DNA from: Psychrosphaera sp. F3M07
GTDB taxonomy: Bacteria; Pseudomonadota; Gammaproteobacteria; Enterobacterales; Alteromonadaceae
DNA length: 64,000 nt
Assembly (NCBI RefSeq): GCF_018860345.1
Contig: NZ_JAHKPJ010000016.1
Coordinates: 248,001-312,000 of the forward strand
Direction: 5' to 3'
How positions within the stretch are numbered: position 1 is the stretch's first letter; every line of letters begins with the position of its first letter. Under the pieces are notes generated by a model. The model was not told the DNA's origin. It saw only the letters and a program-made list of their open reading frames with translations, and searched no databases. Position numbers and translations under genes: made by a program. This document shows, piece by piece, positions 39,098 to 48,363 of this stretch.

Positions 39098-41548
39098 TTG
39101 ATCCAGGTGTTTAAAGCATTTTTCATGTCCATTCCTTGGGCAAAAAAACGACTCGAACTATCGGCGTTAATCGTAAGTTTTGTTCTGTTATTTGGCTTTC
39201 AAACTGAACGGCTAGATTTGATTAGTTACGACCGAATCGTAAATATTTTCACTCCCTCTGCAACCGATCATACCGTGACAATAGAAATTGACGATAAAAG
39301 TATTGCTTACCTTGGAGAATGGCCATGGACAAGAGATGTCCATGCTGAACTGCTTGAAGCATTAAAACCCTATAATGTTAAAGCAGTTGGATTTGACGTG
39401 CTATTTGTAGACAATCGTTACTCCACTGCCGAGCAAGACCTAAAATTTGCCAACGCTATCAAACAAGCGGGTAACGTTGTCCTCCCCGTCTCTCCAAAAC
39501 GCGACAGTTTAGGTGGTGTACCAGAGTTACTGCCGCAATCAGACTTAGTCGAAAGTGTTAACAAATTAGGCCATGTTGATTTTGAGATTGATAAAGACGG
39601 AATTATAAGGCGAACTTATTTATATGCCGGTTATCAACGATCGAGCTGGCCGGTATTTGCATTAGCCCTAACTCAAGTAGCATATCCCAATCGGTTTACC
39701 GATAACGGCGAAATGACATCCGGCAATGGATGGATACGTCGTGATCCTGTGTTTGTTAATTTTAGCTTACCTAAATCACAAAATAGACTTAACCATTTAT
39801 CTTATATTGATGTGTTAAGTGGCAATGTTGAAGCTTCCGACTTACAGGATAAAATTGTTTTAATTGGTATGAATGCCACGGCTATGGGCGATCAATTTGC
39901 AACACCGTTAACCACCAATCACAAAACAATGTCAGGAGTTGAGATAAATGCACATGTGATCAATAGTTTATTAAATGATTCCGTTATTCACCAAGTGAAT
40001 GAAATACAATTCCTAATCATTTCAATCGTTTTAGCTATCTTGTCTATTTTGGCTTTTAGTTTTACCACGGCAACGAGACTCTTACCGATTCTAGCATTAC
40101 TGGTAATAGGTTCATTATCGATAAGTGCCCTGTTAGTCATTCATAAATACACTTGGTACCCTCCGGTATTATTGATCAGTTTACAAATTTTACTTTACGC
40201 CGCATTTTCTTTGATCAAAACCGATGTCATGCGTAATACGATCACATCTTTAAACCACAAACTATTAAATGACGATGTGACAGACTTGCCAAACGAAACC
40301 GCATTAGAGCAGTACATAGAACAATCTATTCATGTTTCAAATAATGCTCAGTTACAACTAATAACCTTAGAAGTGACTAAGTTTAAAGGGATTAGTGATT
40401 TATTAGGGAATTCAGCAGGGAATGAATTATTAAACACCATTAAAAAACGAATTCAATCAATACTACCTGCTAATGCCTACCTTTCAAGATGTAACAATGC
40501 CGAGTTTTCCATTTGCCTTGCTTATGTATTAAGCCCAGAACAAATTAAGTTACTCTGTGAACAACTTATTTCAGTTTTATCGCCTTCATATATCATTCAA
40601 GATGATCATTTTCGTCTTCCTGTTCATATTGGTGTATGTAATTACCCTTCTGATGGTGATAATGCATTTCAATTAAGGGCTGCTTCGTTAGCCGCGTTAA
40701 ATCGTGCTATGGAGCAAAAAGACGCTTCAATATGCTTTTATTCAAGTGATATAAAAGAAGGTTTACACGATAGAGCAAGACTCGAATCCGATTTATCTAA
40801 AGCTATAGCCAATAATGAAATTGAAGTGCATTACCAGCCTCAAGTCTCTTCAAAAGATGGCAGTATTATTGGTGCAGAAGCATTAGCAAGATGGCGTCAC
40901 CCTGTGCGTGGTTTAGTAGGGCCAGACACCTTCATACCAGTTGCTGAAAGCAGTGGGCTCATACTTGAAATAGGTAATTGGATTATGAAACAAGCATGTT
41001 TTCAAGCAAAGCGCTGGCAACTGCAAGGACATACCAATTTTAGAATCGCGGTAAATTTATCGTCTAAACAATTCACCAACCCAGACTTATTTGACGAGGT
41101 GATTGATGCCTTAACTGAAGTCGAACTTGACCCACATTATTTAGAATTAGAACTCACTGAAAGCTGTGTTATTGAAGAACTAGACACTGCGTTATTAACC
41201 ATGAAAAAACTAAAAGATCTTGGCATCGCATTATCCATTGATGACTTTGGTACGGGCTATTCTTCATTAAGTTACTTAAAACAGTTCCCAATGGACAGAC
41301 TGAAGATTGACCGCTCATTTATCTCCGAGATCACCAGCGATAAAGAGTCACAAGATATTACTAAAGCAATTATTTCCATGGCGCACAGTTTAAATATGGG
41401 GGTAATTGCTGAAGGTATAGAGTCTGTGGAACAGCACTCATTCCTCAACGACATTGCTGTTGAAGAATTGCAAGGATATTATTTTGGCAAGCCCACCACG
41501 GCTGCAAACATGGATGAGATGTTAAAACATAATAAAAATAAACCTTAA
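39098..41548 (+). CDS. CHASE2-GGDEF-EAL membrane c-di-GMP enzyme
   Basis: An 816-residue inner-membrane protein. One N-terminal helix leads to a periplasmic CHASE2 sensor domain (about 40-300, 'VTIEIDDKSIAYLGEWPWTRDVHAEL', 'FDVLFVDNRYS'), followed by three membrane helices (about 305-375), a GGDEF domain (about 385-540) and an EAL domain (about 560-805). The cyclase motif is degenerate (NNAEFS near residue 465 instead of GGDEF), so diguanylate synthesis is unlikely. The phosphodiesterase motifs are intact: AEALARWRHP, ELTESCVIEE and DDFGTGYSSLSYLK. The start is TTG at 39098 behind AAGGAAAT. It probably hydrolyses c-di-GMP in response to the partner LysM-FecR protein. Confidence 0.9.
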   Translation: MIQVFKAFFMSIPWAKKRLELSALIVSFVLLFGFQTERLDLISYDRIVNIFTPSATDHTVTIEIDDKSIAYLGEWPWTRDVHAELLEALKPYNVKAVGFDVLFVDNRYSTAEQDLKFANAIKQAGNVVLPVSPKRDSLGGVPELLPQSDLVESVNKLGHVDFEIDKDGIIRRTYLYAGYQRSSWPVFALALTQVAYPNRFTDNGEMTSGNGWIRRDPVFVNFSLPKSQNRLNHLSYIDVLSGNVEASDLQDKIVLIGMNATAMGDQFATPLTTNHKTMSGVEINAHVINSLLNDSVIHQVNEIQFLIISIVLAILSILAFSFTTATRLLPILALLVIGSLSISALLVIHKYTWYPPVLLISLQILLYAAFSLIKTDVMRNTITSLNHKLLNDDVTDLPNETALEQYIEQSIHVSNNAQLQLITLEVTKFKGISDLLGNSAGNELLNTIKKRIQSILPANAYLSRCNNAEFSICLAYVLSPEQIKLLCEQLISVLSPSYIIQDDHFRLPVHIGVCNYPSDGDNAFQLRAASLAALNRAMEQKDASICFYSSDIKEGLHDRARLESDLSKAIANNEIEVHYQPQVSSKDGSIIGAEALARWRHPVRGLVGPDTFIPVAESSGLILEIGNWIMKQACFQAKRWQLQGHTNFRIAVNLSSKQFTNPDLFDEVIDALTEVELDPHYLELELTESCVIEELDTALLTMKKLKDLGIALSIDDFGTGYSSLSYLKQFPMDRLKIDRSFISEITSDKESQDITKAIISMAHSLNMGVIAEGIESVEQHSFLNDIAVEELQGYYFGKPTTAANMDEMLKHNKNKP

Positions 41549-41676
41549 CCAAGCTAAAACCATGATCTGCATAATTTTTTTATTGTTAGACATTGCTTAT
41601 GCTCATAAATCATCTACATTTTATTTAAGTCATTTTGATGCCTAGCTTAACGACTTAATTAAAATACGGAGATTTT

Positions 41677-42327
41677 ATGATCCAAGACAAAAGTGAAGTT
41701 TATACCGGTGAAGATGTCCTAATCAGTAAAGAGTCCCACGACATCTTTCTGGCCATGTATGAAATCTTAGCCCAAACCTTAATGTACCGAGATCCTTATA
41801 CCCACGAACACCAAAAAAACGTTGCCTTTGTAGCGCAAAAAATAGGCGTCAAACTTAACCTAACCCCCTACCAAATGACATGCCTTCGTTTAGGCGCAAG
41901 TATCCATGATATTGGTAAAATTAAAGTGCCAATGGAGCTACTTTATAAACCAGGTAAAATTGAGAAAGAAGAATTTAAACTGGTCAAAAAACACGCCGTA
42001 TATGGTGCGGACTTATTTAGAGGTTATAAACTGCCTTGGCCCATCTATGAGGTTGTCAGTCAACATCATGAACGCATTGATGGTTCTGGATACCCCAAAG
42101 GATTAAAAGGAGATCAGATATCTTTGGAAGCTAAAATAGTGGCCATTGCCGACACTTATGAGTCTATGTCTAACAATCGACCTTACCGAAGAGCACTAGG
42201 CACCCAACTCGCCATTCAAACGATTGTAAAAGGACGTGGCACTAAATACGATATAGACGCCGTAGATGCTTTTATGGCTTGTGTAGAAGAAGATGAAACG
42301 TTCGAAGGACTATTTACCATTAAGTAA
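41677..42327 (+). CDS. Stand-alone HD-GYP phosphodiesterase
   Basis: A 216-residue cytoplasmic protein consisting mainly of an HD-GYP domain. The HD motif HDIGK (near residue 77), 'HAVYGADLF' and 'HHERIDGSGYPKGL' (near 129, the GYP motif) are all present, so c-di-GMP or pGpG hydrolysis is expected. No receiver or sensor domain is attached, which is unusual. The gene has a good GGAG ribosome site and follows the CHASE2-EAL gene after 128 bp, giving two adjacent genes predicted to lower c-di-GMP. Confidence 0.9.
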   Translation: MIQDKSEVYTGEDVLISKESHDIFLAMYEILAQTLMYRDPYTHEHQKNVAFVAQKIGVKLNLTPYQMTCLRLGASIHDIGKIKVPMELLYKPGKIEKEEFKLVKKHAVYGADLFRGYKLPWPIYEVVSQHHERIDGSGYPKGLKGDQISLEAKIVAIADTYESMSNNRPYRRALGTQLAIQTIVKGRGTKYDIDAVDAFMACVEEDETFEGLFTIK

Positions 42328-42345
42328 ATGTTGTAATCAACTTAA

Positions 42346-43221
42346 CTATATACCTAACTGTTTATAGACTAATTCAGCCTCATCCAAACAAGTGGATAAA
42401 TGAGCATCAATAATAGCGTACAGTTCTGCATTATTATCACACCATAATTTTAAATAAGGTGCTTCATTTATAGCCTCGACCACCAATTCGGCACTATTAC
42501 CGTCGCCAACTCGAAACATTTCACTACAAATATCAGCTAATTGTAAAATTCGGATCATATTGGTTAATTTAGGATGCACCGTCACTTTGGCAGGAAGTTG
42601 ATAAGTGTGATGTAGTAACACAATTTCAGGAATAGGAGACGGTGTGCCCCAAGCTCTGCAAATTTTACAGCTCAATTCATTATGACTTTGTGCAAACAAC
42701 TGTTTTTCGGCGATTAAATGCTGTTTTGGTGTAGACCAAACAAAATCATCAATATGATTAAACTCTTCCTGGTCTTGTTCAAAACGTAAAAATAAACCGA
42801 GATCATGAAATAAGCCACATAGATAGGCTTTTTCTGCATCGAGTTCTAGTTCAGGCTGCTTGTAAGCTAACATACGTGCAACAAAGGCCACTTGAATGGA
42901 ATGCTGCCACAATCGTTTTTCTGCAGGAGAGTTAGGAACAAATACTTTAGTAACCGCAATTGAAGCCACTAACCCATGAATTTCATTTACCCCCAGGCGG
43001 ATGATTGCTTCTTTGAGATTCAATACCGGTTTAACCGAACTATATTTAACGGAATTACTAATTTTAATAATTTTGAGAGCTAATAATGGATCTTGTTCTG
43101 CGTACTCTAATACTTTATCAAAGTAAGCATTATCTTGCGGTGACAAGGTCATCAGTTTCACAACGATAGTTGGTAACATGGGAAGATTATTAATTTTTTC
43201 GTCCATGTTATCGGATTTCAT
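42346..43221 (-). CDS. HDOD-domain signalling protein
   Basis: A 291-residue cytoplasmic protein with an HDOD domain (about 10-205; 'LPMLPTIVVKLMTLS', 'DPLLALKIIKISNS', 'LCGLFHDLGLFLRF'). HDOD proteins usually lack phosphohydrolase activity and act in signalling or gene regulation. The ATG at 43221 has AAGGGGGCG upstream and is preferred over an internal ATG five codons later. It is convergent with the HD-GYP gene, 18 bp away. Confidence 0.88.
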   Translation of the reverse strand: MKSDNMDEKINNLPMLPTIVVKLMTLSPQDNAYFDKVLEYAEQDPLLALKIIKISNSVKYSSVKPVLNLKEAIIRLGVNEIHGLVASIAVTKVFVPNSPAEKRLWQHSIQVAFVARMLAYKQPELELDAEKAYLCGLFHDLGLFLRFEQDQEEFNHIDDFVWSTPKQHLIAEKQLFAQSHNELSCKICRAWGTPSPIPEIVLLHHTYQLPAKVTVHPKLTNMIRILQLADICSEMFRVGDGNSAELVVEAINEAPYLKLWCDNNAELYAIIDAHLSTCLDEAELVYKQLGI

Positions 43222-43299
43222 CTAACGCCCCCTTAAGATAATTTAATAACAAACTCTAACTACAGAAAAGAGGTGAGAGAGTTATCTTTTTGACTATAG

Positions 43300-43893
43300 T
43301 CAGTTTTTACTATTATTCATCACCTGCTTGCAAGCAAAATTAATTAAATCTGTATAAAACTCACTAAATCCTAACTCAATGTTATCTTGATTAGTTTGAT
43401 ACCAATCAAGACATTGCGTTAAATCTACAGGCCTTTTTAAACGCTTACTAATGCCAATCAAAGCACGTTCAATGTTGGGCAATTCGCCATAACCGGATAA
43501 CCAATCCATCTGTTTCATTGCCTTGACTGTTTTTACATAAGAGTCAGGTAACGCGGCAAGCTCTGTATCTAATTCTGCATAACACTCTTTGGCAAAACGA
43601 TTAAGTGACTGGTGATGAAATTGATCAAAATTTAACGCCAGCTGATGATCATACAAAACGTCAATAATAATCCCGCCGTAACGTCTTAATTTACCAAGTT
43701 GCACGGTTAATGATCTTGTATAGCGGTGAGCATCTGTGAACGAATCGATTGAGCGGTGTAATTGAATACCTTGTTTAATTTCATTATCAAAATTTAGCCC
43801 ACTGACTTGCCCTTTCACAAAATCGCCTAATAAACTGCCTGTTTTAGAAGTATTTGTGACGTTTGCTAAGTGCACATGGGCTAAGTAATTCAT
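43300..43893 (-). CDS. acpH: Acyl carrier protein phosphodiesterase
   Basis: A 197-residue AcpH-type hydrolase that removes the phosphopantetheine arm from holo-ACP. The N-terminus 'MNYLAHVHLANVTNTSKTGSLLGDFVKGQV' (in part) and 'GIQLHRSIDSFTDAH' provide the HD-like metal ligands. Length matches E. coli AcpH (193). It lies 7 bp after the pterin dehydratase gene, on the same strand. Confidence 0.92.
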   Translation of the reverse strand: MNYLAHVHLANVTNTSKTGSLLGDFVKGQVSGLNFDNEIKQGIQLHRSIDSFTDAHRYTRSLTVQLGKLRRYGGIIIDVLYDHQLALNFDQFHHQSLNRFAKECYAELDTELAALPDSYVKTVKAMKQMDWLSGYGELPNIERALIGISKRLKRPVDLTQCLDWYQTNQDNIELGFSEFYTDLINFACKQVMNNSKN

Positions 43894-43900
43894 AATGCGC

Positions 43901-44212
43901 TTATTGTTCTAACAACTTTTCCATACGTTTAATCATTTTAAAGTCTAAATCGGACAACCCACCAACGTCATGAGTGGTTAATTTAACATCAACTTTATTC
44001 CAAACATTAAACCACTCTGGATGATGGATTAACTTTTCAGCGTGCATGGCTACTTGTGTCATCCAACCAAATGCCTGAATAAAATTTTTAAATACAAACT
44101 GCTTTTGCAGTTTACCGTCAATAATAGCCCATTGTTTATCGTCTGGTAACGAGTTATTTATTTCAGCTAATTGCTCAATGATCTCTTGCTCTGTTTGTTT
44201 TATTGCGGCCAT
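43901..44212 (-). CDS. Pterin-4a-carbinolamine dehydratase, PhhB-like
   Basis: A 103-residue enzyme dehydrating 4a-hydroxytetrahydrobiopterin. The active-site pattern '[33 protein letters not shown]' (in part: His-His-Pro-Glu and T-HD) is intact. I start at the ATG at 44212 ([10 protein letters not shown]); the frame extends 35 codons upstream without family similarity. No phenylalanine hydroxylase gene is nearby, so it may serve another pterin enzyme. A hairpin lies upstream (44330-44371). Confidence 0.9.
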   Translation of the reverse strand: MAAIKQTEQEIIEQLAEINNSLPDDKQWAIIDGKLQKQFVFKNFIQAFGWMTQVAMHAEKLIHHPEWFNVWNKVDVKLTTHDVGGLSDLDFKMIKRMEKLLEQ

Positions 44213-44329
44213 ATTTATTCCAATAATTTTATCAATACGCTTATGATGCCAAGGGATAAAGAGAATTAATACTTCTCCCTCATTGAAAGTTAACGCTAGT
44301 CGATTGCAAATGTACACTTCTATCTACAG

Positions 44330-44371
44330 CATCCCTTTGTAATTTTTATCTATAAAAATGGCAAAGGGATG
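44330..44371. repeat. Long near-perfect inverted repeat between thiI and the PhhB-like gene
   Basis: CATCCCTTTG (44330-44339) / CAAAGGGATG (44362-44371) outside and ATTTTTAT (44342-44349) / ATAAAAAT (44352-44359) inside, with 2-nt internal loops: 18 paired bases in 42 bp. It is separate from the thiI terminator. It has no T-tract, so it is a cis-structure or a small mobile-repeat remnant rather than a plain terminator. Confidence 0.6.
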
Positions 44372-44380
44372 TTTAAATAC

Positions 44381-44414
44381 AAAAAAGCGATCGCGTTATT
44401 GCTAACGGATCGCT
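44381..44414 (-). terminator. Intrinsic terminator of thiI
   Basis: On the minus strand: AGCGATC-CGTTA-GCAA-TAACG-C-GATCGCT followed by TTTTT (44381-44386 as A on the plus strand). It is a 12-bp stem with one bulged C, 34 bp after the thiI stop. Confidence 0.9.
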
Positions 44415-44447
44415 CATTTATTAATTATTTATCCAATAAAACAAAAA

Positions 44448-45902
44448 TTATTTACGATAAACCTTAACCGTTTTAAAGCCATTTTCGTGCAATAATAAAG
44501 CTTGTAAACGGCTCATCACTCCACGATCACAATATAGGAAGTAAGGTTTGCTCTGATCTAAGTCACCAAACTTGGTCGCTAGTTTAAAGAATGGAATTTC
44601 AATGACTTCAATCCCTTCTAAAACTAATGGTGAATCGTCGGTTTCATCAGGACTACGCACATCAACCACAACCGCATCAACAGGCAGCTCAGTGACTTGT
44701 TCAAGCTCTTGAACTTCTTCAGCGGCTTGTTTGGCGATATCACGAATATCCATTACATCCGCATTATTCACCGCATCATCTAAGATACTCATATCAAAGT
44801 TTGATTCCGCTGCAATAATCTCTGATAACACTGCACGGGTTGTTGGTTTTTTAGAGATAACACCACAATATTCTGGCATGGCCGCAGCAAAATCGTGCGT
44901 ACCTATTTTACGAGAAGTATCAATAATCTCCGCTTTATCCAAATGGATAAGAGGACGCAAAATAAGAGTTTCTGTTACGCGGTCAATCACATTTAAGTTT
45001 GTTAACGTTTGGCTAGAAACCTGCCCTAAACTTTCACCAGTTACTAATGCTTTAATACCTAAACGGTCTGCTACTTGTGATGCAGCTCGCATCATCATAC
45101 GTTTAAGGACAACACCCATTAATCCGTTATCTATTTTAGTTAATATCTCGGCTACTACTGGATCAAAATCAACGGCGATGAACTTAGTTTTATGTGAGCT
45201 GCTGTAACGTTTCCAAATTTCATAAGATACTTGTTTAACACCAATCTCATGTTCTTTACCACCTAAGTTAAAGAAGCAGAAATGAGTACGAGCACCGCGG
45301 CGCATTAAATGATAAGTGGCAACACCTGAATCAAAACCACCTGAAATCAAAGACAGAACATCTTCTTGGGTAGGAAGAGGCATACCGCCTAAACCTTTAT
45401 GATGCGTTTTAATGACTTGAAAACGGTCTTCACGTAATTCAGCTTTAACGGTTATCTCCGGTTTTCTTAAAGAAACTTTAGCCGACTCAACGGCTTGATT
45501 TAATCCACCACCGATATAACGCTCTAATTCAGACGAAGTAAAATCATGTGTTCCTGAACGTTTAATACGGACACAAAAAGTTTTACCCTCTATTTCACTT
45601 TGCCAATGGCGAGCAACATCTTTAAATGCAGTATCAAAATCAACAAATGGATATTCAACCACTTCATTGTATTGATCGACACCGGGAATACGAGATACCG
45701 CGTCTATGATCTCCAGCTCTAATTCACGGGATAAATCAGGTGTCTCAATAACCACATCACTCCAGCGAGCGATTACATGCGCCGACTCATAAATACGCTT
45801 AACAATAACGCGTATATTTGACTCTAATAATTTGCTAAAGCGCTTACGTACTGAGCGACTTTTAATGTTTATTTCTGGATGGTATTTTACGATTAATCTC
45901 AT
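44448..45902 (-). CDS. thiI: tRNA 4-thiouridine synthetase ThiI
   Basis: A 484-residue enzyme inserting sulfur into uridine 8 of tRNA and supplying sulfur for thiazole. The order is ferredoxin-like/THUMP domain (about 1-165), PP-loop ATPase (SGGFDSGVATYHLMRRG, about 187-203) and a C-terminal rhodanese domain (about 405-484) with the persulfide cysteine in YFLYCDRGVMSRLQA. The rhodanese extension is typical of gammaproteobacterial ThiI. It is on the same strand as pomAB but 187 bp downstream. Confidence 0.98.
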   Translation of the reverse strand: MRLIVKYHPEINIKSRSVRKRFSKLLESNIRVIVKRIYESAHVIARWSDVVIETPDLSRELELEIIDAVSRIPGVDQYNEVVEYPFVDFDTAFKDVARHWQSEIEGKTFCVRIKRSGTHDFTSSELERYIGGGLNQAVESAKVSLRKPEITVKAELREDRFQVIKTHHKGLGGMPLPTQEDVLSLISGGFDSGVATYHLMRRGARTHFCFFNLGGKEHEIGVKQVSYEIWKRYSSSHKTKFIAVDFDPVVAEILTKIDNGLMGVVLKRMMMRAASQVADRLGIKALVTGESLGQVSSQTLTNLNVIDRVTETLILRPLIHLDKAEIIDTSRKIGTHDFAAAMPEYCGVISKKPTTRAVLSEIIAAESNFDMSILDDAVNNADVMDIRDIAKQAAEEVQELEQVTELPVDAVVVDVRSPDETDDSPLVLEGIEVIEIPFFKLATKFGDLDQSKPYFLYCDRGVMSRLQALLLHENGFKTVKVYRK

Positions 45903-46089
45903 AACTTCTCATTGGTGTTGTAACCACATTACCAATGTTTGAAAGGATTCAATTGGCATGCAAGTAGGCTAGACCTAAAAATTGGCGAGATTATACACTT
46001 GATTGACGGTGTGGAAAAGCGTAGAGAGAATTAACACCAACTTCAATAACATAGATAGTGTTATAAGAAATAGCTGCAATTAACCACAG

Positions 46090-47025
46090 CTATTCTTGTA
46101 CGTTACTCATTCTAATTGGGTCGGACTCCATAGCTTTACCTTGCATGATAGAGATCTCTACCCGACGATTACGTTTACGGTTCACTTCCGAGTCATTTGG
46201 AACTAATGGGCGCGTATCCGCATGGCCCGTAATTATTAGTCTAGATTTATCAAAGCCTGGTGCATTAAGCATTTCAATTGCCACCGCCACAGCGCGTTTT
46301 GAAGATAATTCCCAATTGCTTGAAAACAATTCATTAGTCACATTTATATCATCCGAATGTCCAGAAACGGTCACTTCACCTGGCACATCATTCAATAAAA
46401 TAGCGATCTTTCTGACAATAGGTTTAAATTGATTTTGTAAATACGCCGAGCCTGATGGGAAAGCCCCATTTTCACGAATTCGAATTATTATCTGTTGGCC
46501 TAACGATTCTAATTCTATCGCGCCATCGATAATTTCTTGTTCAAGTTGTTGAGCCACTTTTTTCATTAACTCATTAACTTCTTCTTGCTCAGCGGCTGCT
46601 TCTGATGAACTTTCTGATTCAGATTCTGCGGTTGCAGAACTCATTCCACCACGAAGTTCTGCAGTTTGCTCTTGGCGTCCACCAGCAGATTCATCTTCAC
46701 CTTCTTCAAACTCTAATACTTGTTGGGTGATCTCTATGGTTTGTTGCTGCAAAATAGGAATAGGGGTTGGATCAGGGCGACCTGGACGAAACTCTTGGGC
46801 AATCACTGAGGTCCCTTTTGGGATATCTTTAACCTCAAGTTTGTTTTGAACACCAAAAGCAAACTTCATTGAGCCCGCTATTTGTTTAAACTTTAATACG
46901 TCCATTTCCGCGAAGGATAATAACAATACGAAGAAACACATCAACAATGACATGAGATCGGCGAAGGTTCCCATCCATGCGGGCAGACCTTCGGGAGGAC
47001 ATTTTGGGCATTCTTCTTCAGACAT
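46090..47025 (-). CDS. pomB: Flagellar stator protein, PomB/MotB family
   Basis: A 311-residue stator subunit. One N-terminal membrane helix carries the ion-binding aspartate (Asp23 in FADLMSLLMCFFVLLLSF). A disordered acidic linker (about 105-150, Glu/Ser-rich) precedes an OmpA-type peptidoglycan-binding domain (about 190-300, 'VSGHSDDINV', 'IITGHADTRPL', 'NRKRNRRVEISIM'). The N-terminal Cys-rich MSEEECPKCPPEGLP is characteristic of the sodium-driven PomB group in Vibrio and Alteromonadales. It lies 56 bp after pomA. Confidence 0.93.
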   Translation of the reverse strand: MSEEECPKCPPEGLPAWMGTFADLMSLLMCFFVLLLSFAEMDVLKFKQIAGSMKFAFGVQNKLEVKDIPKGTSVIAQEFRPGRPDPTPIPILQQQTIEITQQVLEFEEGEDESAGGRQEQTAELRGGMSSATAESESESSSEAAAEQEEVNELMKKVAQQLEQEIIDGAIELESLGQQIIIRIRENGAFPSGSAYLQNQFKPIVRKIAILLNDVPGEVTVSGHSDDINVTNELFSSNWELSSKRAVAVAIEMLNAPGFDKSRLIITGHADTRPLVPNDSEVNRKRNRRVEISIMQGKAMESDPIRMSNVQE

Positions 47026-47081
47026 TCTATTCTCAGTTCAGTTTAAGGGGCAACACGTTTAAACAATCGGGACTTGCCCTA

Positions 47082-47843
47082 CTATTCTTCTGTGTTCACT
47101 TCACGTTTTGATGCTGGTAAATAGTTACGTAATACACCTTCAATGACTTTTGGATTTTGACCATCTTGAATGCCTAACACACCATCCATGATCAAACTTT
47201 GATTTAGTTTTTCTTCTTGTCCGCGTAATCCTAATTTATTCGACATAGGCAATGCGATTACGTTTGCCAAAAAGGCACCGTATAATGTTGTTAACAAAGC
47301 AACCGCCATCGCAGGTCCAATTGATTTTGGGTCATCCATGTTTGATAACATAGCAACCAAACCAACCAAAGTTCCTATCATCCCCATCGCTGGACCAATG
47401 TCCCCTAAGGTTTTGAAGATACCCGCGCCTAAATCATGACGTTCTGTGGTTAACGATATATCTTTAGATAAGGTGGCACGAACAACATCACCATCATGGC
47501 CATCAACTAATAGGTCGACACCTTTTTGTAAAAAATCATTAGAGATTTCAGCTTCTTCTAACGCTAAAAAACCACCTTTTCTGGCAGCATCGGCAAGTTC
47601 AACAATTTTTTCGATGAGTTCTTCAGGCGTTTCAATTTTGAATGAGAAGGCTTTACCGGCAATTTTACCTGCGCTGATAAATTGAGTTAATGTGTAGTTT
47701 GCTAACAAAACAAAGGTTGACCCACCAAAAACGATAGCAACCGATGGAACATCGATAAACATTCCTAACCCGCCACCCATGATCATTGCCATGACAATGA
47801 AACCGATAGCGCCAATTATTCCAACAATCGTTGCGATATCCAC
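47082..47843 (-). CDS. pomA: Flagellar stator protein, PomA/MotA family
   Basis: A 253-residue inner-membrane protein with four membrane helices (about 5-22, 28-50, 147-168, 180-203). The conserved ring segment 'LGDIGPAMGMIGTLVGLVAMLSNMDDPKSIG' (in part) is the channel region. With PomB it forms the torque-generating unit, most likely sodium-driven given its length and the PomB type. It is divergent from xseB across 266 bp, in which I see no clear regulatory site. Confidence 0.95.
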   Translation of the reverse strand: MDIATIVGIIGAIGFIVMAMIMGGGLGMFIDVPSVAIVFGGSTFVLLANYTLTQFISAGKIAGKAFSFKIETPEELIEKIVELADAARKGGFLALEEAEISNDFLQKGVDLLVDGHDGDVVRATLSKDISLTTERHDLGAGIFKTLGDIGPAMGMIGTLVGLVAMLSNMDDPKSIGPAMAVALLTTLYGAFLANVIALPMSNKLGLRGQEEKLNQSLIMDGVLGIQDGQNPKVIEGVLRNYLPASKREVNTEE

Positions 47844-48109
47844 TTTTAACTCCTAGTTGTTGGTTGATGTATTACCCGTTAGCTCAAGCCTACAAATAAT
47901 AAAATATGGTTCGCCAGAAACAGACTCTAACACTTTAATTATCGACAGATTTTCCTGCAACTTAAATATATTCAAACGCTTATATTGTTAACTGGTTAAA
48001 CTTTAGACCACTTATCTCAATATTAATGGATTCTGATTGAATAAACACCCCTTGTACTGTAATTTACACAGCTAATTTTCAACTGGCGAGCAATTGAATT
48101 AAGGTTAAC

Positions 48110-48361
48110 ATGACAACCAAAAAATCCGTTTCATTTGAAACTGCAATTAGTGAACTAGAAAACATAGTATCTCAACTTGAGTCCGGTGATCTTGAGCTAG
48201 AACAATCTCTAGCGTTATTTGAACGCGGAATAGAATTAACTCGTCTAAGCCAGTCAAAACTGCAAGAAGCAGAGCAAAAAGTGCAAATACTGATGGCCAA
48301 ACAAGACCAGTTGGAACTGCAACCTTTTGCGGCTAACGAACAAGCGCTTGGTGAAGGTTAA
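48110..48361 (+). CDS. xseB: Exodeoxyribonuclease VII small subunit
   Basis: An 83-residue helical protein that binds XseA to form the single-strand nuclease ExoVII. 'SFETAISELENIVSQLESGDLELEQSLALFERGIELT' (in part) is the family core. It is the first gene of the conserved xseB-ispA-dxs operon, 2 bp before ispA. Confidence 0.97.
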   Translation: MTTKKSVSFETAISELENIVSQLESGDLELEQSLALFERGIELTRLSQSKLQEAEQKVQILMAKQDQLELQPFAANEQALGEG

Positions 48362-48363
48362 CC

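Noticed and set aside
44731-45207. 158-codon open frame antisense to thiI
   Set aside because: Fully inside the well-supported thiI gene, with no ribosome site or recognisable domain.
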